Shown: positions 1-10,224 of the stretch, one piece after another
How the letters are laid out: each line of letters begins with the position of its first letter
How positions within the stretch are numbered: the first letter of the stretch is position 1
Assembly (NCBI GenBank): GCA_016125095.1
Contig: WGMK01000017.1
Coordinates: 1-64,000, forward strand
Direction: 5' to 3'
Length of the DNA stretch: 64,000 nucleotides
From: Candidatus Hydrogenedens sp.
GTDB lineage: Bacteria > Hydrogenedentota > Hydrogenedentia > Hydrogenedentales > JAEUWI01
Program-made: the position numbers and the translations under genes
Notes under the pieces: generated by a model
Databases searched by the model: none
Told to the model about the DNA's origin: nothing
What the model saw: the letters and a program-made list of their open reading frames with translations, nothing else

Positions 1-6
1 AGGCAT
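1..6 (-). CDS. start of a gene truncated by the left window edge (ATG at 6..4)
   Basis: Minus strand reads GCAGGAGACCCCGCGATGCCT: a strong AGGAG Shine-Dalgarno 8 nt before ATG. Only two codons are visible. Confidence 0.45.
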
Positions 7-116
7 CGCGGGGTCTCCTGCGTAAGTTGAAGTACTCAAGAAACCTCATCTTACCGCAAGGCCCCGCGGTGTCCTCTACACCATCAAGACCTGAACCGAA
101 GCACAGGACCGCCTGT
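7..116 (-). promoter_or_regulatory. structured 5' leader with an SD-sequestering stem (candidate cis-regulatory RNA)
   Basis: Minus-strand RNA: CGCGGGG (68-62) pairs with CCCCGCG (13-7). The inner stem GUAAG/CUUAC (54-50/26-22) extends into the AGGAG SD (15-19). Adjacent hairpins are GGUGU-AGAGG-ACACC (82-68) and ACAGG-CGGU-CCUGU (116-103). Confidence 0.4.
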
Positions 117-138
117 TGCACTTAGTGTTTGAATCTGC

Positions 139-980
139 CTAATTCGAAGTGCAGATACCACGAACGATTCTATCATGCCCGGCCAAATCCTGCAGAACGG
201 TGATGTCCTCGAAACCGGCTGCCTCGAACAGCGCGGAAACCGCGGCACCTTGCTCCTCCCCCATTTCTACGGCGAGCAATCCGCCGGGACGGAGGAATTC
301 GGGGGCGCGGGCGATGAGCGGACGGAGCAGGTCGAGACCGTCGCCGCCGGCGAGCAGCGCGCCGCGGTCTTCGTGCTTGGTGATCACGGGAGACAAGTCC
401 TCCCACTGACCGTCGGGCACGTAGGGCGGATTCGACACGATGAGGTCGAAGGGCTCCGCTCCGGCGAGGTTGTCGTACAGGCTGCTTTCGACGACATCGA
501 CCTTCAGCCCGTATCGTGCGGCATTACTCCGGGCGACCTCGAGCGCCGTCGGATGGATATCGGTGGCGGTCACCTGCGCCTGGCGTCCGTGACGGGCCAA
601 CGCCATCGCGACGCATCCGGTGCCGGTGCACAGGTCGAGAATGCGCGGCGCGAGCAGTTCGTTGCGGCGGATGTGGTCCAGCGCGCACTCGACGAGATGC
701 TCGGTTTCCGGGCGGGGCACCAGCACGGGCGGGCGCACTTCGAGCTTCATCGAGAAGAATTCCCACGTGCCGAGGATGTAGGCGATGGGCTCGTGATTCA
801 GGCGACGTACGAGCAGCGGCTCGAAGGCGGGACAATCGAAGGGTTCGTTGAGGTCGGCCAGCAGCCGCGCGCGGGAAACCCCCAGCGCGTGGGCCAGCAG
901 GATTTCGGCATCGAGCCGCGGGGTATCGCACCAGTCGCCGAGCGAGGCGGCCGCTTGCCGCAGGCGCTCCGCGATGGTCA

Positions 981-981
<1 letters not shown>
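139..981 (-). CDS. prmC: peptide chain release factor N5-glutamine methyltransferase
   Basis: NPPY motif (SNPPYVPDGQWEDL), SAM-binding LDLCTGTGCVA; directly downstream of prfA. Confidence 0.95.
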
Positions 982-2063
<1,082 letters not shown>

Positions 2064-2075
2064 GCAGGGGGGCGT

Positions 2076-2333
2076 TTAGCCGAGCTTCTTGGTGCGCTGG
2101 AACTTCTTCTGGAAGCGCTCCACGCGGCCCTCGGTGTCCACAAAGCGCTGCTGGCCCGTGAAGAACGGGTGCGTGTGGCACGAGATTTCCAGCGTGTACA
2201 GCGGATATTCCTGGCCGTTGTAGGTGGTCTTGCGGTCCGTCTTCACGGTCGAACGCACGACCCATTCAGTGCCATCGCCCACGTCCTTGAACACGACCGG
2301 GCGGTAGTTTTCGGGGTGAATCCCTTGCTTCAC
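2076..2333 (-). CDS. rpmE: 50S ribosomal protein L31 (type B)
   Basis: (M)KQGIHPENYRPVVFKDV...CHTHPFFTGQQRFVDTEGRVERFQKKF. GTG start at 2333 with AGGAG upstream; the ORF-track start (2426) is too long. Confidence 0.9.
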   Translation of the reverse strand: MKQGIHPENYRPVVFKDVGDGTEWVVRSTVKTDRKTTYNGQEYPLYTLEISCHTHPFFTGQQRFVDTEGRVERFQKKFQRTKKLG

Positions 2334-2451
2334 AACTCGTCTCCTGCGGCGCTCGACGGCGCCCTGATTTGAAATGCCGCCCCCGGAACCCGAAGGCGGC
2401 ACGCGCACGAGCGTCAAGTATAGCAAACGTTTACGTCGGCATGCAAGGCGC

Positions 2452-5400
2452 TCATGGGGCGCAGAAGTCGTCCTCCGTGGAGCCCTTGCAAAAGGTATAT
2501 CCGCCTAGATTAAAGAACTGAATCAGGCGCAGCAGCTCGCTCAGGCTGATGCTACCGTCCTTGGGCGAATAGTCTGCCGCATGCGGCAGACAGCCGCCGT
2601 CGAGTCCAGACCCCGGCGCCGCGACGGAGTAGCCATCCTCGCCGTTGCTGTCGCAGACGTAGGCTCCCGCATTATACAGCTGGATGATGCGGAGCATTTC
2701 CGTCAGGTCAAACCGCCCGTCCGCATTCAGATCGCCGCGGTGGATGCTCGCCTCGCCGGCGAGGGCCTCGATGAGCTCGAATACCTCGATACGGCCGCTC
2801 GAATTGGTGTCGAGACCGACGAAGGCGTTGATTTCGAGGCCCGCGGTGCTTGCCTCGGCCAGCGAGATTTCGCCATCGTCGTTGGTGTCGACCTCAACGA
2901 AGCGCGAAAGCAGGCCGGCCGGGGTGTCCAGCGGCAGTTCGCCGTCGGTGGATCCTTCGCCGTCCACAGTGCCGTCCGGGCTTCCCTCTCCCCCTTGGCC
3001 AGCCGTCACGATACCGTCGACGCGGTCGATGGACTCGGTCCAGGAGAAGTTATCGCCGAAGGCGCCGTTTAGGCGGACTTCGTTCAGGGTGACGGGATAT
3101 TCGGTGCCCTGCTGCGCCGTGGCTGAGACGCGGAAGTTCAAGAGTACGATATCGCCGCCCGCAGCGCTGAGCGGCAGCGCCGTGCTGAAGCCGAACTTGG
3201 CGAAACCCGCGCCGAGGTTCTGCTGGCGCGTAAAGCCGGTCGTCAAAGCACCCGACTGCACCGACTCCAGCGTAAGCTGCGAGGGGTCGCCCGGAAAGGC
3301 GACCGTCAGGTTCATGCCGGTAACCCCTTCGGCATCGTCGATACTGATCGGCACCTGTACCAGGTCGCCGGGGGTGCCGTTTACGCTGGCCACCTGCACC
3401 GTTCGGAGCGCGCCCTTGGGCCGATATTCGTCGATGCCCTTTTCCCCCGCCTGCGGCGGATTGAGAGGCAGCCCGACCGCCAACCGCTGGATCATCAGGG
3501 CGTCGGCGCTGTTGATGACGCGGTCGCCGTTCAGGTCGCTGGCCTGCAATTGGCAGGGGGTTGGTGTAATGAGCCCGACGCTCACCTGCAGCGCGATGAG
3601 CACATCGGCGCTGTTCACGTCGAAGTCGCCGTTCAGGTCGCCCTGCACGCAGGCAACATCGCCGCAGAGATCGGCCGCCGTGGAGAAGTCAACGCTTAGG
3701 GCCTGCGGCGGCACGCTGTCGTCGAAGAACTTCACATCGGCCAGTTCCATGAGCGCGCATTGGCCATCGATTCCTTCGGCAAGCGTGAGGTAGATGTTGA
3801 AGATGTGGCCCTCGCCCACCAGCGTCTGTGCTTCGCCGATGCTGGAAATGCGGACGCGGCCGGCCTCGGTCACGTTGGAAAGCGGTACCACTTGACGGGT
3901 CAGCGCGGTACGCTCAAGACGCACGTCGCTGACGCCGGCTCCGCCCAGGAAGGCCGCAGGATATCGGAAATCGATGTCGATGCCCTGCGGGTTGATACCC
4001 GCAGCGTTGTTCACGTTGATCGGGATGCGGACCTCGGTGCCGGTGGGCGCGGACACACGCGGCACAAACACTTCAATGCGGCCCGCCTCGACCTCGACCT
4101 GCGAGGACGGTGGGCTTTCGTTGTCGTCGGTATCGACCGCCGTTATCTGATAGGTGTACACGTTGCCCGAGGTCAATCCCGCGTGCACGTATTCGACATC
4201 GGTGACGGGCGTGTTGTTGAGCTTCACGAAGGGGCCGCCTTCCTCAGAAACATACACGTTGTATCCCGCGAGGTCGGTCTCGGTATTGGCCTCCCATCGG
4301 AGGGTATTGCCCCCGGCGCCGGCGAGGCCAATCAGGCCCGTGGGCGCTGCCGGGATGGTCGAAGAGAGATTTACGTCGAGCCGCCGCGGGGCCACCACCC
4401 CCAGCACATTGCGCGGCTGATAGGTCGCCAGCGTAAAGCTGACGTTCACCGCGCCGCCGACAGCAGGCCCGTCGAGCAGGTAGTTGCCGTTGGCGTCGGT
4501 GGTATCGCTGTCGGTGTAGGCGCCGCCCTGTTCCTGCAGGGAGACCGCCACATTGGCGAGCGGGAGTCCGCTGCCCACTTCACGGACGGTGCCGAAGATC
4601 GCGTTCGCCGTATCCGGTTCGACCGTAATGGTCACGACCTCGCTGTCGCTGTCGCCGGGGGCGTCCGTCACGGTAAAGGTAACGTCGAAGCTGCCAAAAT
4701 CCGCCTCCTCGGGCGTCCAGGTGAATTGGGACGAGGTTGCAGTAAGGGTATCGAAGGCCGCGTTCCCCGGCAGCGGGTCGGCAGTCAAGGTCAGCGTGTC
4801 GCCGCCCGCCGCGTTGGGATCGGTCGCGACCACGGTAAACGAAAGCTGCTGCCCCACGGTGATCGTCTTCGGTCCAATTTCGCCCAGCACCGGGGCACTG
4901 TTGAAGACGATGACGTTGCGCACCGCCTGGCCCGTGTTGTTGCTCGAGTCCGTCGCGCTGTAGGTGACGGGGTAATTGCCCGGCGTAGCGACGTCGATGG
5001 TGTCCGCGCCGCTGATCTGGATTTGGCTGGTCAGGTCGCCGGAGCAGGTATCGCTGGCCGTCGCGCCGAACTCGGTGTAGCTGCCAAAGAGGGCAATCGC
5101 GAGCGGGTTCGAGCCGACAATGGTAACGGTGGGCAAGGTGGCATCGACGACGTTGACGACCAGGTTTTCGGTGGCAGCGGGATTTCCGGCCGAGTCGCTG
5201 ACGTCGTAGGTGATGACATAGACATTGGGCGCGGCCGTGTTGACGGTGTCGCCGCTGGTAATGATGGACGACGTCAGATCGCCATCCCGGTCGTCCGTGG
5301 CTGTCACGTTCGGCGGCACAAAGGCCCCGCCGCAGCCGATGGTGAGCGGGTTCTGGCCGGGAATGGTAATCACCGGAGCCGTCACATCGGGCCCCAGCAC

Positions 5401-7629
5401 CGTAATCGTGATCGTCTCAAAGTCTTCCGCCGGGCCGAAGGTGTCGGTTACGGTAAACGTGATCGGGTAGGAACCCTCCTGCACCGCCGTCGGCGTCCAG
5501 GAAAAGATTTGTGTCTGGTCGTTGAACGTCGCGCCCGAAGGGAGAGTGCTCGTCGTGTACGTCAGCACATCCCCCGCGTTGCCGTCCGTGGCCGACACGG
5601 TAAATTCCAGCAGCGTGTCGTAGTCCACCTGCTTGTTGCCGATAGCCGCCAGCACGGGCGCCTGGTTGGGTTCGGTGCTCGCCACCTTCGCCTCCGCGTA
5701 CCAGCTCTCGTTGCCTTCCATAATGTTATCGGGGACGATGGTATCGGGATCCTCCAACTGGGCGTCGTAGCTGCTGTCGTATGCGGTCACCGTAAAGTAA
5801 TAGGTTCCCGCGCCCAGCCCCGTGACGCTATGGCTGGACACGTTCCCCAGATCCGTGCTGGTCATGTTGCCGTCGATTACCTCCTGCACCAGGTCCTGCG
5901 AGGAAAGCGTGTAGAACCGGTACCCGGCGATGTCGGCCTCTGGATTCGCGCTCCAAGTGAAGTTAAACCCGTTGGTGCCATTCGGCGTAACCGTCAAGCC
6001 CTGCACCGGCGAGACCGGCGGAAGCGTGGAAGGCAGCGTCAAAATGGGCGAGAAGTTCACGGACTGCGTGGTCGCGTCATCGATGAGGTCGAATATTAGA
6101 TCGTCTATCGCTGCGCTATTGGTCGTGCCCCAGTAGTTGCTGCCCGCATTCATTTCGGGATGCGTCACCGTGACGCCGTATCGGAGCAAATAGCGGGCGC
6201 TATTCGCAAGAAAATTGTTGTTGGAAGCAGTGTACGCGGGACTGCCCGACGGGCCGCTCGAAGCCGTGAAACCAATCACGCTGCCTTCCTCGGCATCCGA
6301 AGGCTGATTCCGCATGAACACATTGCGCTGCATCAGTACGCTGCCGGGATCGTCCAGCTTGACCGCTGCGCCGAACGCCGCGGTATTGCCGATGAATGCG
6401 TTGTCGCGTATAGTGCCGCCTCCACTACCCAGATTTGAGGCGCAAATACCATTGGAATAGAAGATATTTTTTTCGATGGTACCTGCTGCTTTGACAGTTG
6501 TTTCATCTTGATAGGCAAAGATGTTCTTACTTGTGGTTCCTGACGGATCCAAACATTCCAAGAGTCTCTCGGAACTGTTAATGGAGCCATTATTCGAAAA
6601 AATATTTCCAGATACATTGGTCGCAGTTGAGCTGGGATAGATTTGTATTTCGATGTCGCTATCGACGAATATACTATTTATGATAGACGAATTAAAGTAG
6701 TACGAGGTATAGATCTGCCCTTGATTCGATTCAAACAGGCAGTCGGCAATTTCCAGCGATGGGGCTTGTATGAGGTAATACCCGCTATTGCCGGTAAACG
6801 ATACTTCTTGAAACGAAGCAGCCTCATCTCCGCAATACGCATTGAGCAGAATCAGGTTTCCTCCCGGCGCCATATTGCCCGTCACCTCGCCGCCCGTCAT
6901 GGTGATCGACGGTCCCGTGGCGCTAATAAGTCCATTGTAAGAAGGTCCATTCCGCAGAAAGGAACTATTGAGGATCTCTATGGGTAGCGTTCCCGAGGGA
7001 CAACTCACAGGGCTCTCTTCCACCTGCAGTAACCCATAAGATTCCGTCCGCTGGGCAGTCCCGGTGTTGTCTGCGAAGGTGCAGTTATAAAGCCGGAGCT
7101 TCTTGCTGGCCCCGCTCAGGTAGATGGCGCTGGCCTTGTTGAACTGGAAGTCGACGTTCTTGATAAACGGGTAAGCCTTGAGCAGCCGCAGAGCGCCATT
7201 CTGCACGATATCCAGGTTTCCGCCGCGCTCGATTGTGCAGTATTCCAGCACGGAGCCGCTTAGGTAGTTGTTGTTTCCATCGAACGTCGCGTCGGTCGAG
7301 GCGTCGTTGAAGAGGATATAGCCCCAGTTGGACGTCGAGGTGAAGTGAATGGGCGCTTGCGCTGTGCCGCGCGCTATCAATTGACCATTGATCGTCATGG
7401 CGCGGTCGGCGTTGAAACGCACGGTGACGCCTGCCTCGATGGTGAGCGTCACGCCAGCGGAAACGACGACGTTACTGGTCGCGTTGTACGGACTGCCCGC
7501 AAGCGTCCAGGTGGTGTCGGAGGCGATTGTCCCCCCCACGGTTGTCTGGGCATGCGCCCACGCGGAAAAGATTGCCGTGATCGCGGCTAAAGTGAATGCA
7601 ACGAACCCTTTGCCCCCATGATGCTTCAT
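2452..7629 (-). CDS. large secreted multidomain protein: beta-helix, fibronectin III, HYR/Ig-like, cadherin-like, cohesin-like, dockerin, second cohesin-like, and a C-terminal EF-hand-like SELLR module
   Basis: Signal peptide; N-terminal parallel beta-helix-like repeats; DVTAPVITIPGQNPLTIGCG (HYR-like); FnIII segments; dockerin GDLNGDFDVNSADVLIALQ...SDLNGDRVINSADALMIQRLAVG; C-terminus LTEMLRIIQLYN...LSELLRLIQFFNLGGYTFCKGSTEDDFCAP. Confidence 0.85.
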   Translation of the reverse strand: MKHHGGKGFVAFTLAAITAIFSAWAHAQTTVGGTIASDTTWTLAGSPYNATSNVVVSAGVTLTIEAGVTVRFNADRAMTINGQLIARGTAQAPIHFTSTSNWGYILFNDASTDATFDGNNNYLSGSVLEYCTIERGGNLDIVQNGALRLLKAYPFIKNVDFQFNKASAIYLSGASKKLRLYNCTFADNTGTAQRTESYGLLQVEESPVSCPSGTLPIEILNSSFLRNGPSYNGLISATGPSITMTGGEVTGNMAPGGNLILLNAYCGDEAASFQEVSFTGNSGYYLIQAPSLEIADCLFESNQGQIYTSYYFNSSIINSIFVDSDIEIQIYPSSTATNVSGNIFSNNGSINSSERLLECLDPSGTTSKNIFAYQDETTVKAAGTIEKNIFYSNGICASNLGSGGGTIRDNAFIGNTAAFGAAVKLDDPGSVLMQRNVFMRNQPSDAEEGSVIGFTASSGPSGSPAYTASNNNFLANSARYLLRYGVTVTHPEMNAGSNYWGTTNSAAIDDLIFDLIDDATTQSVNFSPILTLPSTLPPVSPVQGLTVTPNGTNGFNFTWSANPEADIAGYRFYTLSSQDLVQEVIDGNMTSTDLGNVSSHSVTGLGAGTYYFTVTAYDSSYDAQLEDPDTIVPDNIMEGNESWYAEAKVASTEPNQAPVLAAIGNKQVDYDTLLEFTVSATDGNAGDVLTYTTSTLPSGATFNDQTQIFSWTPTAVQEGSYPITFTVTDTFGPAEDFETITITVLGPDVTAPVITIPGQNPLTIGCGGAFVPPNVTATDDRDGDLTSSIITSGDTVNTAAPNVYVITYDVSDSAGNPAATENLVVNVVDATLPTVTIVGSNPLAIALFGSYTEFGATASDTCSGDLTSQIQISGADTIDVATPGNYPVTYSATDSSNNTGQAVRNVIVFNSAPVLGEIGPKTITVGQQLSFTVVATDPNAAGGDTLTLTADPLPGNAAFDTLTATSSQFTWTPEEADFGSFDVTFTVTDAPGDSDSEVVTITVEPDTANAIFGTVREVGSGLPLANVAVSLQEQGGAYTDSDTTDANGNYLLDGPAVGGAVNVSFTLATYQPRNVLGVVAPRRLDVNLSSTIPAAPTGLIGLAGAGGNTLRWEANTETDLAGYNVYVSEEGGPFVKLNNTPVTDVEYVHAGLTSGNVYTYQITAVDTDDNESPPSSQVEVEAGRIEVFVPRVSAPTGTEVRIPINVNNAAGINPQGIDIDFRYPAAFLGGAGVSDVRLERTALTRQVVPLSNVTEAGRVRISSIGEAQTLVGEGHIFNIYLTLAEGIDGQCALMELADVKFFDDSVPPQALSVDFSTAADLCGDVACVQGDLNGDFDVNSADVLIALQVSVGLITPTPCQLQASDLNGDRVINSADALMIQRLAVGLPLNPPQAGEKGIDEYRPKGALRTVQVASVNGTPGDLVQVPISIDDAEGVTGMNLTVAFPGDPSQLTLESVQSGALTTGFTRQQNLGAGFAKFGFSTALPLSAAGGDIVLLNFRVSATAQQGTEYPVTLNEVRLNGAFGDNFSWTESIDRVDGIVTAGQGGEGSPDGTVDGEGSTDGELPLDTPAGLLSRFVEVDTNDDGEISLAEASTAGLEINAFVGLDTNSSGRIEVFELIEALAGEASIHRGDLNADGRFDLTEMLRIIQLYNAGAYVCDSNGEDGYSVAAPGSGLDGGCLPHAADYSPKDGSISLSELLRLIQFFNLGGYTFCKGSTEDDFCAP

Positions 7630-7709
7630 GGAAGTGCCCCCTTTTTTAACTTGTTGCGCATGACCCGGCCGGCTACCAATCGATCGGGCTTATCCGCAGA
7701 TTTCTTGGA

Positions 7710-7738
7710 ATCTTATTTCATCCGGCCGCCGCAGTCAA
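7710..7738 (-). promoter_or_regulatory. putative sigma70-like promoter for the 2452..7629 gene
   Basis: Minus strand TTGACT - 17 nt - TAAGAT. By eye only. Confidence 0.3.
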
Positions 7739-7752
7739 TCTGCCAAGTCGGC

Positions 7753-7787
7753 AAAAAAAACGGGCCGCGACACCTTTGTCGCGGCCC
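7753..7787 (-). terminator. intrinsic terminator downstream of leuA
   Basis: Minus strand: perfect 10-bp stem GGGCCGCGAC-AAAGGT-GTCGCGGCCC followed by GTTTTTTTT. Confidence 0.92.
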
Positions 7788-7815
7788 GGATGTTGGGTCT
7801 GATGTTGTTATGGAA

Positions 7816-9363
7816 TTACCCCTGCGCGGCCTTGGGGGCTTCCTGGGTCTCGAAGCTGGCTTTGAGGGCGATGTACTTGTTGAGGGCGTTCAGGTAGGCC
7901 TGGGCGGCGGCGACGACGATGTCGGTGTCGGCACCGTTGCCTTTGTAGTTCTTGCCCTGAATCTGCACGGTGACGTAGGCCTCGCCGAGGGCTTCCTTGC
8001 CGGGGGTGGTGGCGCGGATGTCGAATTGCTCGAGGCGGCCCTCGACGTTGATGCCCTTCTCGATGGCGCGGCAGACCGCATCGACCGGGCCGTCGCCGGT
8101 GGCCATGGCCTCGATGACGGGTTCATCGCCGCGGCGGATGCGCACAAGCGCCATCGAGGGATTGCCGCCGTAGGTGCGCACCATCTCCAGGTGGCAGACC
8201 TCGAACTCCTCGTTGCGGAGCGCCACGATGAGCATGCGGAGGTCGTCGTCGAAGACTTCCTTCTTCTTGTCGGCGAGGTCGATGAACTTGTCGTAAAGCT
8301 GGCTGAGTTCCTCTGCGTCGAGTTCGTAGCCGAGGGTCTTGGCGCGGCTGGCGAGCCCGGCGCGGCCGGAGTGCTTGCCAAGCACGAGTTCGCTGCGGGA
8401 GCGCCCGACGGACTCGGGCGTCATGATCTCGTAGGTCTGCGAATTGGCGAGCATGCCGTGCTGGTGGATGCCGGATTCGTGCGCAAAGGCGTTGCGGCCC
8501 ACGATGGGCTTGTTGTAGGGAATCACGAGCCCGGTGATTTTGCTGAGCAAGGTGCTGGAGGGCACGAGTTCTTTCGTGTTGATGCCGCACGTGTAGGGGT
8601 AGACCTGATGGCGCGTGTGCACGGCCATCACGAATTCCTCGAGCGAGGTATTGCCGGCGCGCTCGCCGATGCCGCTCACCGTACACTCCACCTGGCGCGC
8701 GCCGCCTTCCACCGCCGCAAGGGCGTTGGCCACGGCAAGGCCGAGGTCATTGTGGTTGTGGCTGGAGAAGATTACCTTGTCCGAACCGGGCACGTTGGCG
8801 ATCACGTGCTGGAACATGCCCTTGATTTCCGACGGCGTGGTGTACCCCACCGTGTCGGGAAGGTTGATCACGTCCGCGCCCGCGGCCACGGCCACCTTGA
8901 CCACCTCGACGAGGTAGGCCCAGTCCGAACGAGTCGAGTCTTCCGCGCTGAATTCCACCCGCGGCACGAGCGACTTCGCGAGCGAAACCGCATTGTGCAC
9001 GTTCTCGAGCACCTGCTCGCGGGTCATCCGGAGCTTGTGCTCGAGATGGAGGTCCGACGTGGCGATAAAGGTGTGGAGGTGCGGCTTGGCGGCCGGCTCG
9101 AGGGCCGAGGCGGCACGCTCGATATCGGGCCGCACGGCGCGCGCGAGCGCCGCCACGTGACAGGTTTTCACGGCCTTGGCAATCCGCCGGACGCCCTGAT
9201 ACTCCTGCTCGGAAGCAATCGGGAAACCCGCCTCGATGACATCGACCCCTAGCCGCTCCAGCTGCGCGGCCATCTGGAGCTTTTCATGCTCGTCCATGCT
9301 CGCGCCGGGCGACTGCTCGCCGTCTCGCAACGTGGTGTCGAAGATGTGAATGCGTGTTTCCAT
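7816..9363 (-). CDS. leuA: 2-isopropylmalate synthase
   Basis: IHIFDTTLRDGEQSPGASM; SSHNHNDLGLAVAN; NAFAHESGIHQHGML; 515 aa. Confidence 0.95.
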   Translation of the reverse strand: METRIHIFDTTLRDGEQSPGASMDEHEKLQMAAQLERLGVDVIEAGFPIASEQEYQGVRRIAKAVKTCHVAALARAVRPDIERAASALEPAAKPHLHTFIATSDLHLEHKLRMTREQVLENVHNAVSLAKSLVPRVEFSAEDSTRSDWAYLVEVVKVAVAAGADVINLPDTVGYTTPSEIKGMFQHVIANVPGSDKVIFSSHNHNDLGLAVANALAAVEGGARQVECTVSGIGERAGNTSLEEFVMAVHTRHQVYPYTCGINTKELVPSSTLLSKITGLVIPYNKPIVGRNAFAHESGIHQHGMLANSQTYEIMTPESVGRSRSELVLGKHSGRAGLASRAKTLGYELDAEELSQLYDKFIDLADKKKEVFDDDLRMLIVALRNEEFEVCHLEMVRTYGGNPSMALVRIRRGDEPVIEAMATGDGPVDAVCRAIEKGINVEGRLEQFDIRATTPGKEALGEAYVTVQIQGKNYKGNGADTDIVVAAAQAYLNALNKYIALKASFETQEAPKAAQG

Positions 9364-9426
9364 GACGTTTCAACTCCATTGCCTGGGGCCCACACGGCCC
9401 AGCGGAAACCCGGTCCGCTGTAAGCC

Positions 9427-9456
9427 ATTATAATATGCCTACTTCCAATCTGGCAA
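9427..9456 (-). promoter_or_regulatory. putative sigma70-like promoter for leuA
   Basis: Minus strand TTGCCA (9456-9451) - 18 nt - TATAAT (9432-9427), ~63 bp upstream of the leuA ATG. Confidence 0.5.
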
Positions 9457-9479
9457 AACATCCGCCGCGGGAAGATTAT

Positions 9480-9604
9480 TTGACAGGATAACTGGATTCT
9501 TGGATTGAAGAGTGAATGGGACCAGGGACGGTATCGGCGATCCTCCGGCCTCCTGTCCATGCCTCATGTTCCTATCCAGTAATCCTGTTATCCTGTCAAC
9601 AAAA
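9480..9604. repeat. imperfect inverted repeat of 8-bp-periodic ATCCTGTN units
   Basis: Left arm TTGACAGGATAACTGGATTCTTGGAT (9480-9505). Reverse complement of right arm (9573-9599): TTGACAGGATAACAGGATTACTGGATA. Arms separated by ~67 nt. Confidence 0.75.
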
Positions 9605-9651
9605 GTCTTGCCTCCTATACGGGCAAGATGCGCAGTTGTTATACTCGGCGC

Positions 9652-10224
9652 ATGGATTATCGTCACCCGAAAGCCGTGCGCCGCTTGTTGCTGCGTATCC
9701 TGTACGAATCGTACATGCGCGACCCGCTGAACATGCTGTCGCCGCAGGATTTCTTCGACCGCGGGCTGGACAAGCAGGATTTGGCGGTGGGCATGCATTA
9801 CCTGCGCGATGCCCAGCTGGCGGAGGTGATGCTGGGCTATGTGCCGCCGCTGTTCAATGCGGCCCGCATCACACCTGCGGGTATCGATCTGGTCGAGAAC
9901 CGCATGCAGTTCGACCTGCGGTTTCCCGAGATGCCGGGCCAGGAAGAGGCGCGCGCCTCGACGATTCCAGGGCTGCTGGAACGCCTGGTGGCCGAGGCCG
10001 ACTTGTGCCCGCTGGCGTGGTCCGAGCGGCGCGCCCTGCTGCGTGATGTCCATTACCTGCGCGACGAACTGGCGCGCCCCGTGGAGCAATGGCGGGAGCA
10101 CGTGGTGAGCGCCATGATGGACTGGATTGCCGAACCCTTCGACGATGTGGCCTCGGTGCTGCCGGTGTACGATGAATTGCAAGACGCCCTCGAGGTCGTC
10201 TGGTCGGGGCTTGAGCAGGGCTAG
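9652..10224 (+). CDS. conserved hypothetical protein, possibly winged-helix-like
   Basis: MDYRHPKAVRRLLLRILYESYMRDPLNMLSPQDFFDRGLDKQDLAVGMHYLRDAQLAEVM...ARITPAGIDLVEN. ATG at 9652 preferred over the ORF-track start. Confidence 0.6.
   Translation: MDYRHPKAVRRLLLRILYESYMRDPLNMLSPQDFFDRGLDKQDLAVGMHYLRDAQLAEVMLGYVPPLFNAARITPAGIDLVENRMQFDLRFPEMPGQEEARASTIPGLLERLVAEADLCPLAWSERRALLRDVHYLRDELARPVEQWREHVVSAMMDWIAEPFDDVASVLPVYDELQDALEVVWSGLEQG

Noticed and set aside
3760-6099. 779-aa plus-strand ORF
   Set aside because: Antisense to the 1725-aa multidomain protein, which has a signal peptide and clear domains.
7618-9252. 544-aa plus-strand ORF
   Set aside because: Antisense to leuA.
9439-10182. 247-aa minus-strand ORF over the leuA upstream region
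   Set aside because: Antisense to the more plausible 9652-10224 gene; its C-terminus is translation of the ATCCTGT repeat.
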